From the NCBI RefSeq assembly GCF_014196195.1, contig NZ_JACIDF010000001.1:680775-744774 (forward strand): a DNA stretch of 64,000 nucleotides, read 5' to 3'. Shown one piece after another: positions 27,385 to 36,650 of this stretch. Numbering within the stretch: the first letter of the stretch is position 1; every line of letters starts with the position of its first letter. Origin of the DNA: Anoxybacteroides rupiense. Lineage in GTDB: Bacteria; Bacillota; Bacilli; Bacillales; Anoxybacillaceae. Below the pieces are notes generated by a model that saw only the letters and a list, made by a program, of their open reading frames with translations, searched no databases and was not told the origin of the DNA. Position numbers and translations under genes: made by a program.

Positions 27385-28643
27385 GCGTTTTCTCCTTTCT
27401 TTGATGGTTTTATTCCTGCCACAATCACCACACTGGCCAGCACGCATAAACCAGCTAATACGTAAAACATCATATCCGTTGATTTCTTCATTAATAGGGC
27501 AACGACTGGCGGGCCTGAAGCCACGCCGATAAAGCGCATCGAGCTATAAATCGAAGTGATGGTTCCTCGTTCTTTTTTCTCAATTCCTTCGGTAATGAGC
27601 GCATCTAGACAAGGTAAGGCAACACCAATCCCAATGCCGCTTAAAAAGAAAATGGTTAATTGAAGCCAAATATTTTCAAAAAAACTTAATAAAAATGTAG
27701 CGATGGCTAGGAGCGATACCCCAGCAAAGGTAAGCCACTTCATCAATAGTTTGTTCTTTTCAATTTTCTTTCCGGTAAGAAATGAAGCGATGCAAAGCGC
27801 CCCAAGCGGCAAAGCAAGCGCAAATCCTTTTTTTACCCCGTCCATATGATGACGGCTCTCAAGCATACTCGATAAAAAGAATAAGACGCCAAATAAAGCA
27901 AACATTAAAATTCCGCCGATCATAAAAATGGCATAAAGCCAACGCCCTTCCCTCTGAAAAATTCCTTTCATCTCATGTAAAAATTGTTTGAACGGCATAG
28001 GTTCTTGAGACTTGCGCGGAGTTTTAATAAAAAATAGCATAAGCGCAATAGAAATCGCACAAAAAATCGGAAATGAAAAAAAAGGGAAAAACCAACTAAA
28101 CCCAGCAAGAAAAGCACCTAATATCGGGCTCAATACTTTCCCAAATGTATTCGCTGTCTCAATCGTCCCTAAACAGCTGCTCATTTCGCTTTCATTTTTA
28201 TACAGATCGCCAACAAGGGGCAAAACGATCGGAGCTGCTCCAGCTGCCCCTGCACCTTGAAGCATTCGACCGATTAAAATAAACATATACGAATGATCCA
28301 TTTTCCAGGCGGCCCACCCGGAAACAAGGCCACCAATCGCCGCTAAAATTAAACTTGGAATGATGACTTTCTTCCGTCCAATACGATCGCTTAAATATCC
28401 AGCAATCGGTATTAAAATAATAGCCACGATGGAGTACACGGTAATAATCATGCTTGATTGAAAGGATGAAATCGCCAATTCTCGCTCCATAGTCGGCAAA
28501 ACAGGAATTAACATCGAATTCCCTAATGTCATGACTAAGGGAATCGATGACAAGGATATAATAGCCAGTTTTTTTCCTTTTGACTCTTCTCCTTCTCTTT
28601 TCACATTTTTATCTTGTTGAGACAACTGCTCTATCCATTCCAT
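27381..28643 (-). CDS. MFS transporter, drug-efflux type
   Basis: A 420-residue major facilitator protein with 12 predicted membrane segments. The loop 2-3 signature GYLSDRIGRKKVIIPSL is the MFS motif A. Motif C-like glycines in GRMLQGAGAAGAAPIVLPLV fit the drug:H+ antiporter group. The N-terminal 25 residues are charged and cytoplasmic. Coupling to a downstream zinc dehydrogenase suggests removal plus detoxification of a small toxic compound, which is inference only. Confidence 0.85.
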   Translation of the reverse strand: MEWIEQLSQQDKNVKREGEESKGKKLAIISLSSIPLVMTLGNSMLIPVLPTMERELAISSFQSSMIITVYSIVAIILIPIAGYLSDRIGRKKVIIPSLILAAIGGLVSGWAAWKMDHSYMFILIGRMLQGAGAAGAAPIVLPLVGDLYKNESEMSSCLGTIETANTFGKVLSPILGAFLAGFSWFFPFFSFPIFCAISIALMLFFIKTPRKSQEPMPFKQFLHEMKGIFQREGRWLYAIFMIGGILMFALFGVLFFLSSMLESRHHMDGVKKGFALALPLGALCIASFLTGKKIEKNKLLMKWLTFAGVSLLAIATFLLSFFENIWLQLTIFFLSGIGIGVALPCLDALITEGIEKKERGTITSIYSSMRFIGVASGPPVVALLMKKSTDMMFYVLAGLCVLASVVIVAGIKPSKKGENA

Positions 28644-29479
28644 ATAACATTCCTACCTTACATTAATATATAAATGATTAGCTCATATGAACGCGTTTTT
28701 TGCATTTTTATTCGTTCGAGTTCGATGATTGGAAATGCTGTATATAAACTTAGGCACTCCCGTCATCCTCTCCACCTCTTTTCAGCATGATGGAGCAAAG
28801 ATTATCCACTTCTTTTCTCATGGTGAATGGCCTTATTGTGTGGCAAAACCTCGTAGTTCTGTTATAAAAACAGCGGACAATAACAATGAGAAGCATTTCT
28901 TTCTATAGCCTGCCTTTTAGGAAATGTACCAGCTTAATGATGGATATAGATGCCCCTAAGGCGATCCTGTTGATCCTTCCCCGTTCTAGGCATGACAAAA
29001 AGCCAAACAAGGCTGCCCCTACTCATAGATCTGTACAGCGATTCGTTAGTTCATCATTCAATAGCCGGAAAAACAACAGATACATACCAATGCTAAACGG
29101 CATCTATGGTGAAGCTATAGTAAAGGAAGAAGTTGATTTTCTCAAAGCTTTCATCATTCGTACGTCCTTTATTCCCCCTTTACGCGCTAAATGGATTCAT
29201 ACACGTTTAGCATCTCCTTCAATTATCATGACATTCTGTAAATTTTTTCAAAACAAAAAAGCTGATCTTATTAAAGAAGATTTTTCGATACATGTATAGA
29301 ATGGAACATCTGTGAAGCTTTCTATACACGTCATCGATGACATTTCTTCTTTCTTAAGATCAGCATTTCAATCTATGCGCTCAGGCGGGTTAATTATCCA
29401 ATATTCCTCGCTTTTCTGTTGAAGTTTAGCGATATCATTCTGTTTTTTAAGTAAAATAATGGAAAATCAATGGTGTGCG
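28644..29479. other. 836-bp gap without a convincing gene
   Basis: Frames here are short, lack ribosome-binding sites and give unrecognisable translations. The longest (28886-29299, plus) has no supporting signal. The only clear structure is the long imperfect palindrome at 29261-29364. Confidence 0.6.
29261..29364. repeat. Long imperfect inverted repeat (hairpin)
   Basis: The left arm begins GCTGATCTTATTAAAGAAGA at 29261 and the right arm ends TTCTTCTTTCTTAAGATCAG near 29363. Inner parts TGTATAGAA and TTCTATACA also pair. Arms of about 40 nt are interrupted by a few mismatches and bulges. It could be a MITE or IS relic, a long-stem RNA, or a terminator for the downstream transporter operon. 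Confidence 0.6.
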
Positions 29480-30307
29480 CTATTTTCCACCTGTAAATGA
29501 TATTCCTTTGATGAAATAACGATTAAAAAAGATATAAATGAGAAGCACGGGCAAGGTGAACACCATGGATGCTGACATAATATAATTCCAATAGCTAATA
29601 TACTGTCCTTTAAAGCTGTTTAAGCCAAGCGGCAAGGTAAACATTGCTGGATCAGAAAGAATAATAAGCGGACGCATAAAATCATTCCATGACCCCATAA
29701 ACACAAAAATGGCTTGTGCCGCTAAAGCGGGCCTCGCTAACGGAAGCACGATCCGAAAAAAGGTTCCAATCCGGCTAAGGCCGTCCAATGCCGCCGCTTC
29801 TTCCAATTCCTTTGGGAAATTAATAAAAAACTGGCGCATCATAAAAATAAAGGTAGCATTCATCATCGTCGGTACGATCATCCCTTGATACGAGTTGAGC
29901 CATCCAAACCACTTTAAGATAAGGTAATTGGGAATCAGCGTCACCTGTGCAGGAATCATTAATACGGCTAAAATAATCACAAAAAGAGGCTTTTTGCCCG
30001 GAAATCGCAACCGCGCGAGCGCATAGCCCGCCATTGAATTAAACAACAAATTCAAAACGGTAACGGCTGCCGCAACAATCACGCTGTTAAGCAGCCATCG
30101 CGGAAACATTTCCTGTTCAACAAAAATTTTCCGGTAATTCTCAAGCGTAAACTGTTTAGGAATAAAAGAAACCGTTCCACTTACAATTTCCTCAAGTGTT
30201 TTAAACGAAGAAGAAAGCGCCCATAAAAACGGAAGCATCGTCGCTACAGCATAAAGCACAAGAATAATGTATAACAATCCTTTGGCTATCCCGATTTTTT
30301 TCTTCAT
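29480..30307 (-). CDS. Carbohydrate ABC permease, MalG-like
   Basis: A 275-residue permease with six membrane segments. The EAA loop, EAAALDGLSRIGTFFRIVLP, near residue 185 docks the ATPase. ATG at 30307 follows GGAG; the next gene upstream ends at 30322. It is the distal gene of the glycosidase-binding protein-permease-permease operon. No ATPase gene is present, so it likely uses a shared MsmX-type ATPase encoded elsewhere. Confidence 0.9.
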   Translation of the reverse strand: MKKKIGIAKGLLYIILVLYAVATMLPFLWALSSSFKTLEEIVSGTVSFIPKQFTLENYRKIFVEQEMFPRWLLNSVIVAAAVTVLNLLFNSMAGYALARLRFPGKKPLFVIILAVLMIPAQVTLIPNYLILKWFGWLNSYQGMIVPTMMNATFIFMMRQFFINFPKELEEAAALDGLSRIGTFFRIVLPLARPALAAQAIFVFMGSWNDFMRPLIILSDPAMFTLPLGLNSFKGQYISYWNYIMSASMVFTLPVLLIYIFFNRYFIKGISFTGGK

Positions 30308-30321
30308 CGCACCCATCTCCT

Positions 30322-31215
30322 TTAGTAAAGAGACTCCTCTTTTGAAAATTTTCGCTGCAACCATGTCGCCATCAAAATAATGAGCGCTAAAATAAAGGCG
30401 AGCGCTGCAGCATATCCCATCGTCCCTAATGTTTTAAACGCATATTGATAAATGAGAAGCACAATGGTGAGTGTCGAATTATCTGGACCTCCTGAACCCG
30501 CTGAAAAAATATAGGATTGATCGAACAATTGAAACGTGCCAATAAGTCCCATAATAACGACAAACGAGGTCACCGGACGCAAATAGGGCACCGTTACATA
30601 CCAAAATTTTTGCAAAGCGTTAGCTCCATCCAACTCAGCTGCTTCATAAAGCGAATCAGGAATATCTTGCAGCGCTGCCAAATAAATGACCATAAAATAC
30701 GGAGCGGTCGACCAAATATTCATCGCCATAATGGCGCTCAGTGCCACTTTCGGATCTCCAAGCCAATTGTAGGTTGGAAGCCCGATCGCTGCCAACACAT
30801 GATTAATTAAGCCGTTTTGATTATACATCCACATAAAAATGAGCGTTAAGACCGCCGAAGAAGTTAGTGTCGGCAAAAAATAAATAATGCGAAACCACTT
30901 TTGTCCTTTTAACCCTGCGTTTAACGTAGCTGCTAATATAAGAGCAAGCACGGTTTGACAAGGCACTACAATGATGACGTACTTAATGGTATTCCATAGG
31001 GCAATTTTCGCACGCAAATCCCCACCCATTCTTTTAAAGTTGTCAATCCCGACAAATTCAAAGGAAGTGGCACCAAGCAACTGCACTTTATGGAATGAGA
31101 GAAAAACGATAAACAAAATCGGGCCGATAATAAATAACAGCAGTACAAACAGTGTTGGTGAAAGCAGGGCATAGGCGGCGCCCGCTTCTCGCCACGCTTT
31201 TTTTCTCATATTCAT
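30322..31215 (-). CDS. Carbohydrate ABC permease, MalF-like
   Basis: A 297-residue permease with six membrane segments and the EAA loop YEAAELDGANALQKFWYVTVP near residue 200. The leading cytoplasmic stretch MRKKAWREAGAAYALLSP is typical of MalF/UgpA-type proteins. It pairs with the downstream MalG-like permease. A stem-loop without a T-run separates it from the binding-protein gene. Confidence 0.9.
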   Translation of the reverse strand: MNMRKKAWREAGAAYALLSPTLFVLLLFIIGPILFIVFLSFHKVQLLGATSFEFVGIDNFKRMGGDLRAKIALWNTIKYVIIVVPCQTVLALILAATLNAGLKGQKWFRIIYFLPTLTSSAVLTLIFMWMYNQNGLINHVLAAIGLPTYNWLGDPKVALSAIMAMNIWSTAPYFMVIYLAALQDIPDSLYEAAELDGANALQKFWYVTVPYLRPVTSFVVIMGLIGTFQLFDQSYIFSAGSGGPDNSTLTIVLLIYQYAFKTLGTMGYAAALAFILALIILMATWLQRKFSKEESLY

Positions 31216-31293
31216 TCCTCTCCTTAAATGAAGGAAATTCCGTTGACTTTTCCCCTAAACGCTATTCTTTTTATCACGATCTTATATAACGCA

Positions 31294-31329
31294 GGTAGCT
31301 GATAGAAGAAAGCTCTTCTATCAGCTACC
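31294..31329 (-). other. Intercistronic stem-loop after the binding-protein gene
   Basis: GGTAGCTGATAGAAGA (31294-31309) and TCTTCTATCAGCTACC (31314-31329) form a perfect 16-bp stem. No T-run follows on the minus strand, so it is more likely an mRNA-stabilising or processing hairpin than a full terminator. It would allow more binding protein than permease. Confidence 0.7.
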
Positions 31330-31333
31330 TCCT

Positions 31334-32605
31334 TTATTCGTTTCCTTTAATTTCTTTATTAGCGGTTTCTTGAGCTTCTTTTAAAGCCTCTTTCAAAGAG
31401 CGGTCGCCTAAAAATGCACTGACAAATTGGTTATTAAAGTTGTTCATAATAATTGGCAGGTTCGTCCCGTTTTGCCATACGGTTGCATAAGAAGCTCCTG
31501 CCACTATTGGCGCGCGCAATGGATCTTTGTCAAATCCAAGCTCAGCAGCGACAGATTTGCGTGATGGAAGCTCTAATCCTTTACTTGTCCATATTTTCAT
31601 TCCTTCTTTTCCGGTTAAAAAGGAAAGTAATTCCCATGCTGCTTCTTTATTCTTCGCGTCTTTGTTCATAACATAGGCTACTGTATATGCCATCGTCGCT
31701 TTCTTTCCATCCAATGTTGGCACTTCAGCTGTTCCGTACTCTAAGTTCGGGAAGGTTTCATCTAAAAATGGGATAGCCCAGTTTCCTTCAATCACCATTG
31801 CTGCTTTTCCTTGTCCAAACATTTCACTGCCTGAACTCGCTCCCACTTCTTTAGGCTCTGCTGTCGACCGGTCTTTAAGATGCATATCCACAATTGGTTG
31901 AAGCGCTTCCACTACTTTTGAATCGGCAAAGCTTGCTTTATTATCAGTGACTACCTTTCCGCCTTTTGATTCTGCGAGGTAGTAAAGGCGAGCTAATTCC
32001 GGCATCACTCCAAATCCATATACGTCCTTCCCCTTTGTTAATTTTTTCGCAGCTTCCCTTAATTCATCCCATGTTTGTGGTACTTCCACACCAGCTTCAT
32101 CTAGCATTTTTTTGTTATAAAATAAGGCGAGTGTTGAATATCCTTTTGGAAACCCATAAATTTTTCCATCCTTTCCTTTGAACGCATCAAGCAACGGCTT
32201 TTCAAAATCGTTTATATCAAAATCATTGGTTACATAAGAATTAAGTGGCTCTAGCACTCCCGTTTCAATTAAAGCAGGGGCTTCAAAAGCATCAAGATAA
32301 AAAACATCCGGCCCTTCTCCACCCACAAGACGTGTTTTAATCACATCCATATATTGATCTGAAATCACTTCATATTTCACCTTAATATTTGGATGGGTTT
32401 TTTCAAATTCATCTAGCGTCTGCTGAAGCAGCTTTTGCTCTGTCGGATTTCCTCCCCATCCAGCAAGCGTTACTTCCACTTTCCCATTGTTGTTTGTGCT
32501 TTCTTTGCCGCTTCCGGCCTTTTCATTGCCGCTGCTGCATCCTGATAAAGCGCTTCCAACTAATAATGAAGTCATCGCAATGGTGGCTAATTTTTTCCCC
32601 TTCAT
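31334..32605 (-). CDS. Carbohydrate ABC substrate-binding lipoprotein
   Basis: A 423-residue extracellular solute-binding protein family 1 (MalE-like) member. The signal peptide ends in the lipobox SALSGC near residue 23, followed by a Gly/Ser/Asn linker. VTLAGWGGNPTEQKLLQQTL opens the first lobe, and GKAAMVIEGNWAIPFL is the typical hinge segment. The operon also encodes a debranching-type glycosidase, so an alpha-glucan oligosaccharide is the likely ligand, which is inference. Confidence 0.9.
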   Translation of the reverse strand: MKGKKLATIAMTSLLVGSALSGCSSGNEKAGSGKESTNNNGKVEVTLAGWGGNPTEQKLLQQTLDEFEKTHPNIKVKYEVISDQYMDVIKTRLVGGEGPDVFYLDAFEAPALIETGVLEPLNSYVTNDFDINDFEKPLLDAFKGKDGKIYGFPKGYSTLALFYNKKMLDEAGVEVPQTWDELREAAKKLTKGKDVYGFGVMPELARLYYLAESKGGKVVTDNKASFADSKVVEALQPIVDMHLKDRSTAEPKEVGASSGSEMFGQGKAAMVIEGNWAIPFLDETFPNLEYGTAEVPTLDGKKATMAYTVAYVMNKDAKNKEAAWELLSFLTGKEGMKIWTSKGLELPSRKSVAAELGFDKDPLRAPIVAGASYATVWQNGTNLPIIMNNFNNQFVSAFLGDRSLKEALKEAQETANKEIKGNE

Positions 32606-32645
32606 GTTTAAAAACCCCTTTCTTAAATAAAATGATCATATATAC

Positions 32646-32667
32646 AAGGAAGAGAAGACTCTTCCTT
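32646..32667 (-). other. Intercistronic hairpin between glycosidase and binding-protein genes
   Basis: AAGGAAGAG (32646-32654) and CTCTTCCTT (32659-32667) form a perfect 9-bp stem with a 4-nt loop at the glycosidase stop codon. No T-run follows. With the stem-loop at 31294-31329, it brackets the binding-protein cistron. Confidence 0.65.
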
Positions 32668-34768
32668 ATGTAGAAACAAAAACAAGATCGTAGCCGGTTG
32701 TATTTTCATGAACGTGAACGTTCATTTTTCCTTGCTCCCGCACAACCGTTAAGGACAGTTGTCCATCGCCAATCGCCATATTGCTTATTTTTAAAAAATT
32801 CATCGAATCCAGCAAAGTTGGTGATAGTCGAATTTCTTTTGTTAAGCTATTTGGAAACAAGCCAAGCAATGCTTGAATAAAGACAAGCGGAGTTCCTGCC
32901 GCCCAAGCTTGCGGCGAACAAGCCACGGGGTATTTCACAGGCTTGCCAAATGACTTGTCATAACCGCAAAACAATTCCGGCAAACGATCATATTCAAAAT
33001 GTTCAGCCGCCTCAATCAGCCCGCTCATAATCAATGTTGCTGCGTCTCGCCGCCCCAATTTGCTCAATCCGAGTAAAATGATACTGTTATCATGAGGCCA
33101 GATGCTTCCATCATGGTAGCTCATCGGATTATATCCCGTTTCTCCTTTCCCCATTGTGCGAATTCCGTAACCAGAAAACATTTTCGGAGACAGGAGCATG
33201 CGGACGACGGCGTCTGCCCGATCTTGATTAAGCATATCGGCAAACAAAACGTGTCCCGGATTCGAAGTAATGGTGCCAACCTGCCGTTTCTGCTCATCTA
33301 ACGCAATAGCATAAAACTCGACATCCTCCATCCAAAACTGCTCGTCAAATTGGTCTTTTAATGCCTTCGCCTGTTGGCGAAGTTTTTCGGCACGTTCTCC
33401 CTCATTCAATTTTTCAAAAATATCAGCAAGCCCTTTTTTCGCTTGATAAACATATCCTTGTACTTCTGCGAGAGCAATAGGAGATTTTGCGTATTCGCCG
33501 TTGCGATGCACAATAGAGTCACCGGAGTCTTTCCATCCCTGGTTGGCAATTCCTTTGCTTGATTCTTGATGATATTCAACAAACAAGTCGCCATCGCGAT
33601 CGCCGTATTGATCGATCCAAGCGAGGGCAGCATCAACATTTTCTTTTAATTGGTCAACAATGGCCAAATCTCCCGTCCATTTCACATATTCTGTTAATAA
33701 CACAAGAAATAACGGGGTGGCATCAATCGTTCCATAATACGGCGTAAACGGAATTTGATGGGTGTTGGCCAACTCGCCAAACCGAATCTCATGCATAATT
33801 TTTCCCGGTTGTTCATCACGCCATGGATCAAGCTTTGTTCCTTGATAACGAGCCATAGTCAAAAGAGTGCCTTTGGCAATTTCCGGATTAAAAGCAAGCA
33901 ACTGTAGCGCCGCAATTAAACTATCGCGTCCAAAAGGAACCCCGAACCAAGGCAATCCTGCCACCGGAAACGGTCCGTATCCTAAATCGGTCAACAACAC
34001 CCGCACATCGTTAATACCACGATGAACAAGACGTTGCAGCGGTTCGTAATCGGTCTCTATTTCTGTAATTTTTTCCTGCCATTGTTGATAAGACCACTTT
34101 AAGCGCCGCAGCGCCTCATCTGGATGAAGGACCTCGTTGGCCGCTTCTTGACCGATTTGCGGCTGCACAATAAATGTTACGGTTTCTTCAGCCGCAGGCT
34201 GGAGAGAAAAACGAAATGCGATGTCTCCATGCTCAAAAGCGGCCTTTTCTTGACGATCCCAACTAATTTTGGTGGTTCGTGTAAGCTCGTCTTCCCCCTC
34301 ATAGTGGAACATAAGCGAGCGTTCTCCGACTGTTTGGCCTGTACGTGTCCCCACTTTTCCTGTTTGGAATCCGCGCACTAGAAACATGTCAGCAAAATCA
34401 ACATCAACCTGGATGTTCAAATCGAAGGTCACTGGCTTTGGATAGTAATTTTTTAATTTCACGACTTCATAAAGAACATTTTCATAAATAAATCGTTTCC
34501 TTTCTATTTCGATCGACTCGCGCCATAAAATCAATTCTCCACCTTTCTCCATATGCGGATTTGTGAGCAGAATCGTCGCTGCATAGTTTTCCGCTGCATC
34601 GGACGAAAGCAGCACAGGCTCTTCGCCATTGATTCGCAAATCCCATTTGCTCAAAAAACGCGTATCTTTTATGTACAATCCTAGACCGTACGGATGATTT
34701 TCTGGGATATTCCCTTTTTGATCCGTTAACAGAAATAGCTCATTCTCTTTAATCACTCGATATTCCAT
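32666..34768 (-). CDS. Glycogen-debranching-type glycosidase (amylo-alpha-1,6-glucosidase family)
   Basis: A 700-residue protein. The N-terminal GDE_N_bis-like beta domain covers about residues 1-200 (LGLYIKDTRFLSKWDLRING). The remainder is an (alpha/alpha)6 barrel of the GDE_C/GH63-like class from about residue 250, with GLPWFGVPFGRDSLIAAL, GWKDSGDSIVHRNG and YHDGSIWPHDNSIIL. Acidic residues in these motifs are the likely catalytic ones. No signal peptide is present, so it acts on imported oligosaccharides. It is the first gene of the operon, directly downstream of four LacI-type operators. Confidence 0.85.
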   Translation of the reverse strand: MEYRVIKENELFLLTDQKGNIPENHPYGLGLYIKDTRFLSKWDLRINGEEPVLLSSDAAENYAATILLTNPHMEKGGELILWRESIEIERKRFIYENVLYEVVKLKNYYPKPVTFDLNIQVDVDFADMFLVRGFQTGKVGTRTGQTVGERSLMFHYEGEDELTRTTKISWDRQEKAAFEHGDIAFRFSLQPAAEETVTFIVQPQIGQEAANEVLHPDEALRRLKWSYQQWQEKITEIETDYEPLQRLVHRGINDVRVLLTDLGYGPFPVAGLPWFGVPFGRDSLIAALQLLAFNPEIAKGTLLTMARYQGTKLDPWRDEQPGKIMHEIRFGELANTHQIPFTPYYGTIDATPLFLVLLTEYVKWTGDLAIVDQLKENVDAALAWIDQYGDRDGDLFVEYHQESSKGIANQGWKDSGDSIVHRNGEYAKSPIALAEVQGYVYQAKKGLADIFEKLNEGERAEKLRQQAKALKDQFDEQFWMEDVEFYAIALDEQKRQVGTITSNPGHVLFADMLNQDRADAVVRMLLSPKMFSGYGIRTMGKGETGYNPMSYHDGSIWPHDNSIILLGLSKLGRRDAATLIMSGLIEAAEHFEYDRLPELFCGYDKSFGKPVKYPVACSPQAWAAGTPLVFIQALLGLFPNSLTKEIRLSPTLLDSMNFLKISNMAIGDGQLSLTVVREQGKMNVHVHENTTGYDLVFVST

Positions 34769-34789
34769 TCACTGATGCCTCCTCTTGCT

Positions 34790-34900
34790 TGAAAGCGTTT
34801 TGGAGATCCATACGCCAAATCCGAAACGTTTTGATTTTCGTTTCCAAAACGTTTCGGATCATCAACTAAAAAAAAGCAACCTATTCCAAAACGTTTTCAA
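34790..34900. promoter_or_regulatory. Cluster of four LacI-type operators
   Basis: Four sites related to TCCAAAACGTTTCGGA lie at 34790-34804, 34821-34835, 34843-34858 (best match) and 34884-34900, between lacI and the glycosidase gene. A fifth lies upstream of lacI. The CG-centred palindrome is the classic LacI/GalR shape. One or more could also be read as cre-like CcpA sites, but the shared AACGTTTC core differs from the cre consensus. Confidence 0.8.
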
Positions 34901-34907
34901 TTTTCAC

Positions 34908-34943
34908 CTTTTAAAAACCACTCCTACTCGTGGTTTTTAAAAG
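34908..34943 (-). terminator. Terminator of the LacI-family gene
   Basis: On the minus strand TTTTAAAAACCAC and GTGGTTTTTAAAA form a perfect stem around the lacI stop codon. The second arm supplies the T-run. Confidence 0.75.
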
Positions 34944-35943
34944 TCGATTCGCGTACTTTTAATTCTGTCTCTAACACTTTAATATGGGAGGTTGCTTTTC
35001 CCTCCAGCATCTCAATCAACAGCTTAGCTGCTTCATATCCCATCGCAAATTGATTTTGAGCCACCGTCGATAACGGCGGGGTCGTATAGGACGCCAAAAT
35101 AATATCATCATATCCTACTACCGCTACATCTTCAGGAATGCGCTTTCCAAGTTTTTTAATCGCCTTCATGGCTCCCAGCGCCATTAAGTCACTTGCACAA
35201 AAAAACGCTGTAATTTCCGGATAGCCAGTCAATAGCCGCAACGCTTCCTGCTCCGCTTTTTCTTCCTTGAAGGCTCCATCCGCCACTAGCTGCTCGCGAA
35301 AAGGCACTTCTGCTTCCAGCAACGCTTCACAAAATCCTCTCAGCCTTTGTTCGCTAACAAATGCGTATTCATAGCCATTAATCATCGCAATGTCGCGATG
35401 ACCGAGCGCAAGCAAATGGCGAACGGCTTTTTTTGCCCCAAGAACATTATCGGTTGTCACATATCCAACCGTCTCCGATTCGATCGGAATATCAATAAGC
35501 ACGCAAGGAATGTCGCTCTCTACGACTTCCTGCAAATACGGATCATCAATGCGGATTCCTTGCAAAATCGCTCCGTCTACACGCCGCTCGCGGCAAAGCT
35601 GCGTATACGTTTTTTCGCGCTGCTTCGTCGATGTCGTGCTGAATAAAACCATATCATAATCTACTTCGCTTACGTATTGATTGACACCTGATAAAATTTC
35701 AAATGTAAAGTTGTCCTTTGCGCTTTCGCGCGTCAATCCTGAAACGAGCAAACCAATCGTTTTGGATTTATTCATCACGAGACCCCGGGCAAGCGTATTC
35801 GGACTGTAGTTGAGCTGTTTAGCAATTTCAATAATTTTTTGTCGTGTCTTTTCATTTACGTCAGAGTAGCCGTTCAGGGCTCTTGAGACAGTCGTAATCG
35901 AAACCCCGGCCGCTTTGGCAATATCTTTAATCGTCGTCACCAT
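34924..35943 (-). CDS. LacI family transcriptional regulator
   Basis: A 339-residue repressor. The N-terminal HTH and hinge are TIKDIAKAAGVSITTVSRAL and NYSPNTLARGL, followed by a periplasmic-binding-like sensor domain with VVGYDDIILASYTTPPLSTV. ATG at 35943 follows GGAGGAAGA; an in-frame ATG at 35982 would start inside the operator. It sits upstream of, and co-oriented with, the glycosidase-ABC operon it probably controls. The site at 35950-35965 suggests autorepression. Confidence 0.92.
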   Translation of the reverse strand: MVTTIKDIAKAAGVSITTVSRALNGYSDVNEKTRQKIIEIAKQLNYSPNTLARGLVMNKSKTIGLLVSGLTRESAKDNFTFEILSGVNQYVSEVDYDMVLFSTTSTKQREKTYTQLCRERRVDGAILQGIRIDDPYLQEVVESDIPCVLIDIPIESETVGYVTTDNVLGAKKAVRHLLALGHRDIAMINGYEYAFVSEQRLRGFCEALLEAEVPFREQLVADGAFKEEKAEQEALRLLTGYPEITAFFCASDLMALGAMKAIKKLGKRIPEDVAVVGYDDIILASYTTPPLSTVAQNQFAMGYEAAKLLIEMLEGKATSHIKVLETELKVRESTFKNHE

Positions 35944-35949
35944 TCTTCC

Positions 35950-35965
35950 TCCAAAACGTTTCGGA
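35950..35965. promoter_or_regulatory. LacI-type operator in front of the regulator gene
   Basis: TCCAAAACGTTTCGGA at 35950-35965 is identical to the best site in the downstream cluster (34843-34858). It overlaps the ribosome-binding region of the lacI-type gene, implying autoregulation. Confidence 0.8.
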
Positions 35966-36199
35966 TTGCTTTCTGATTGCATTTTATCTTAACTTCTAAC
36001 GGATTGCAATAAAAAAATAAACGAAGCAAACAAAATATCTGAATTTTTCTTCCTCTCCTTGACTCATCATCTTTGTATCACCATTGGCGTAATGCTCAAA
36101 CGAACATACAAAGCATCAACCGAGTCATTGAACAATGGCTCATTGCCAAAAAATTGCCGCTGCCTCTGTAATTGCCATTATAAATTATTTCTCACGCCA

Positions 36200-36206
36200 C
36201 ATACTA
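36200..36206 (+). promoter_or_regulatory. Possible sigma-G -10 element
   Basis: CATACTA at 36200-36206 fits the sigma-G -10 consensus and lies about 40 bp before the SASP start codon. The -35 region is a weak match, so this rests mainly on the gene being a forespore gene. Confidence 0.35.
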
Positions 36207-36245
36207 ACATTGCAAGACCATTTATCACATTAGGAGGAGAAAAAG

Positions 36246-36452
36246 ATGGCTCGAAACAGCAACAAACTACTCGTACCTGGAATTGAACAAGCACTTGATC
36301 AGATAAAATATGAAATCGCTCAGGAATTTGGCGTACAGCTTGGCTCAGACACAGCATCTCGCGCAAACGGTTCTGTCGGCGGAGAAATTACAAAACGTTT
36401 AATAGCACAGGCTCAAAGCCAACTTGCTGGATCTTTCCAACCAACTGAATAA
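36246..36452 (+). CDS. Alpha/beta-type small acid-soluble spore protein
   Basis: A 68-residue DNA-binding spore protein. Both family signatures are present: [20 protein letters not shown] (with the GPR protease cleavage region) and [16 protein letters not shown]. It coats forespore DNA and protects it from UV and heat, and is degraded at germination. A strong AGGAGGAG precedes the ATG. The exact ssp gene letter cannot be decided from sequence. Confidence 0.95.
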   Translation: MARNSNKLLVPGIEQALDQIKYEIAQEFGVQLGSDTASRANGSVGGEITKRLIAQAQSQLAGSFQPTE

Positions 36453-36473
36453 AAATGGCTGATTATAAATGAA

Positions 36474-36498
36474 GAGGCTATTCCTTTTGAATAGCCTC
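36474..36498 (+). terminator. Hairpin after the SASP gene
   Basis: GAGGCTATTC and GAATAGCCTC form a perfect 10-bp stem with a 5-nt loop, 22 bp after the stop codon. No strong T-run follows, so it may be a weak terminator. Confidence 0.6.
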
Positions 36499-36650
36499 TC
36501 AGTCTGTTCAGACACACTTCCCGTCACCGACCTCGCCCGTCCGCCCACGAACGGCTTTCGCTCCGATTCGTATCTTCGCTTGGCTGCAGTCCTTGACAAC
36601 CAAACGTTTTCATTTTGAAATGAAAAAATCAAAAAATAGGTGCTTAAAAT

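Noticed and set aside
28886..29299. 137-codon plus-strand frame in the 28.6-29.5 kb gap
   Set aside because: No ribosome-binding site, no recognisable motif and erratic composition. It runs into the long palindrome.
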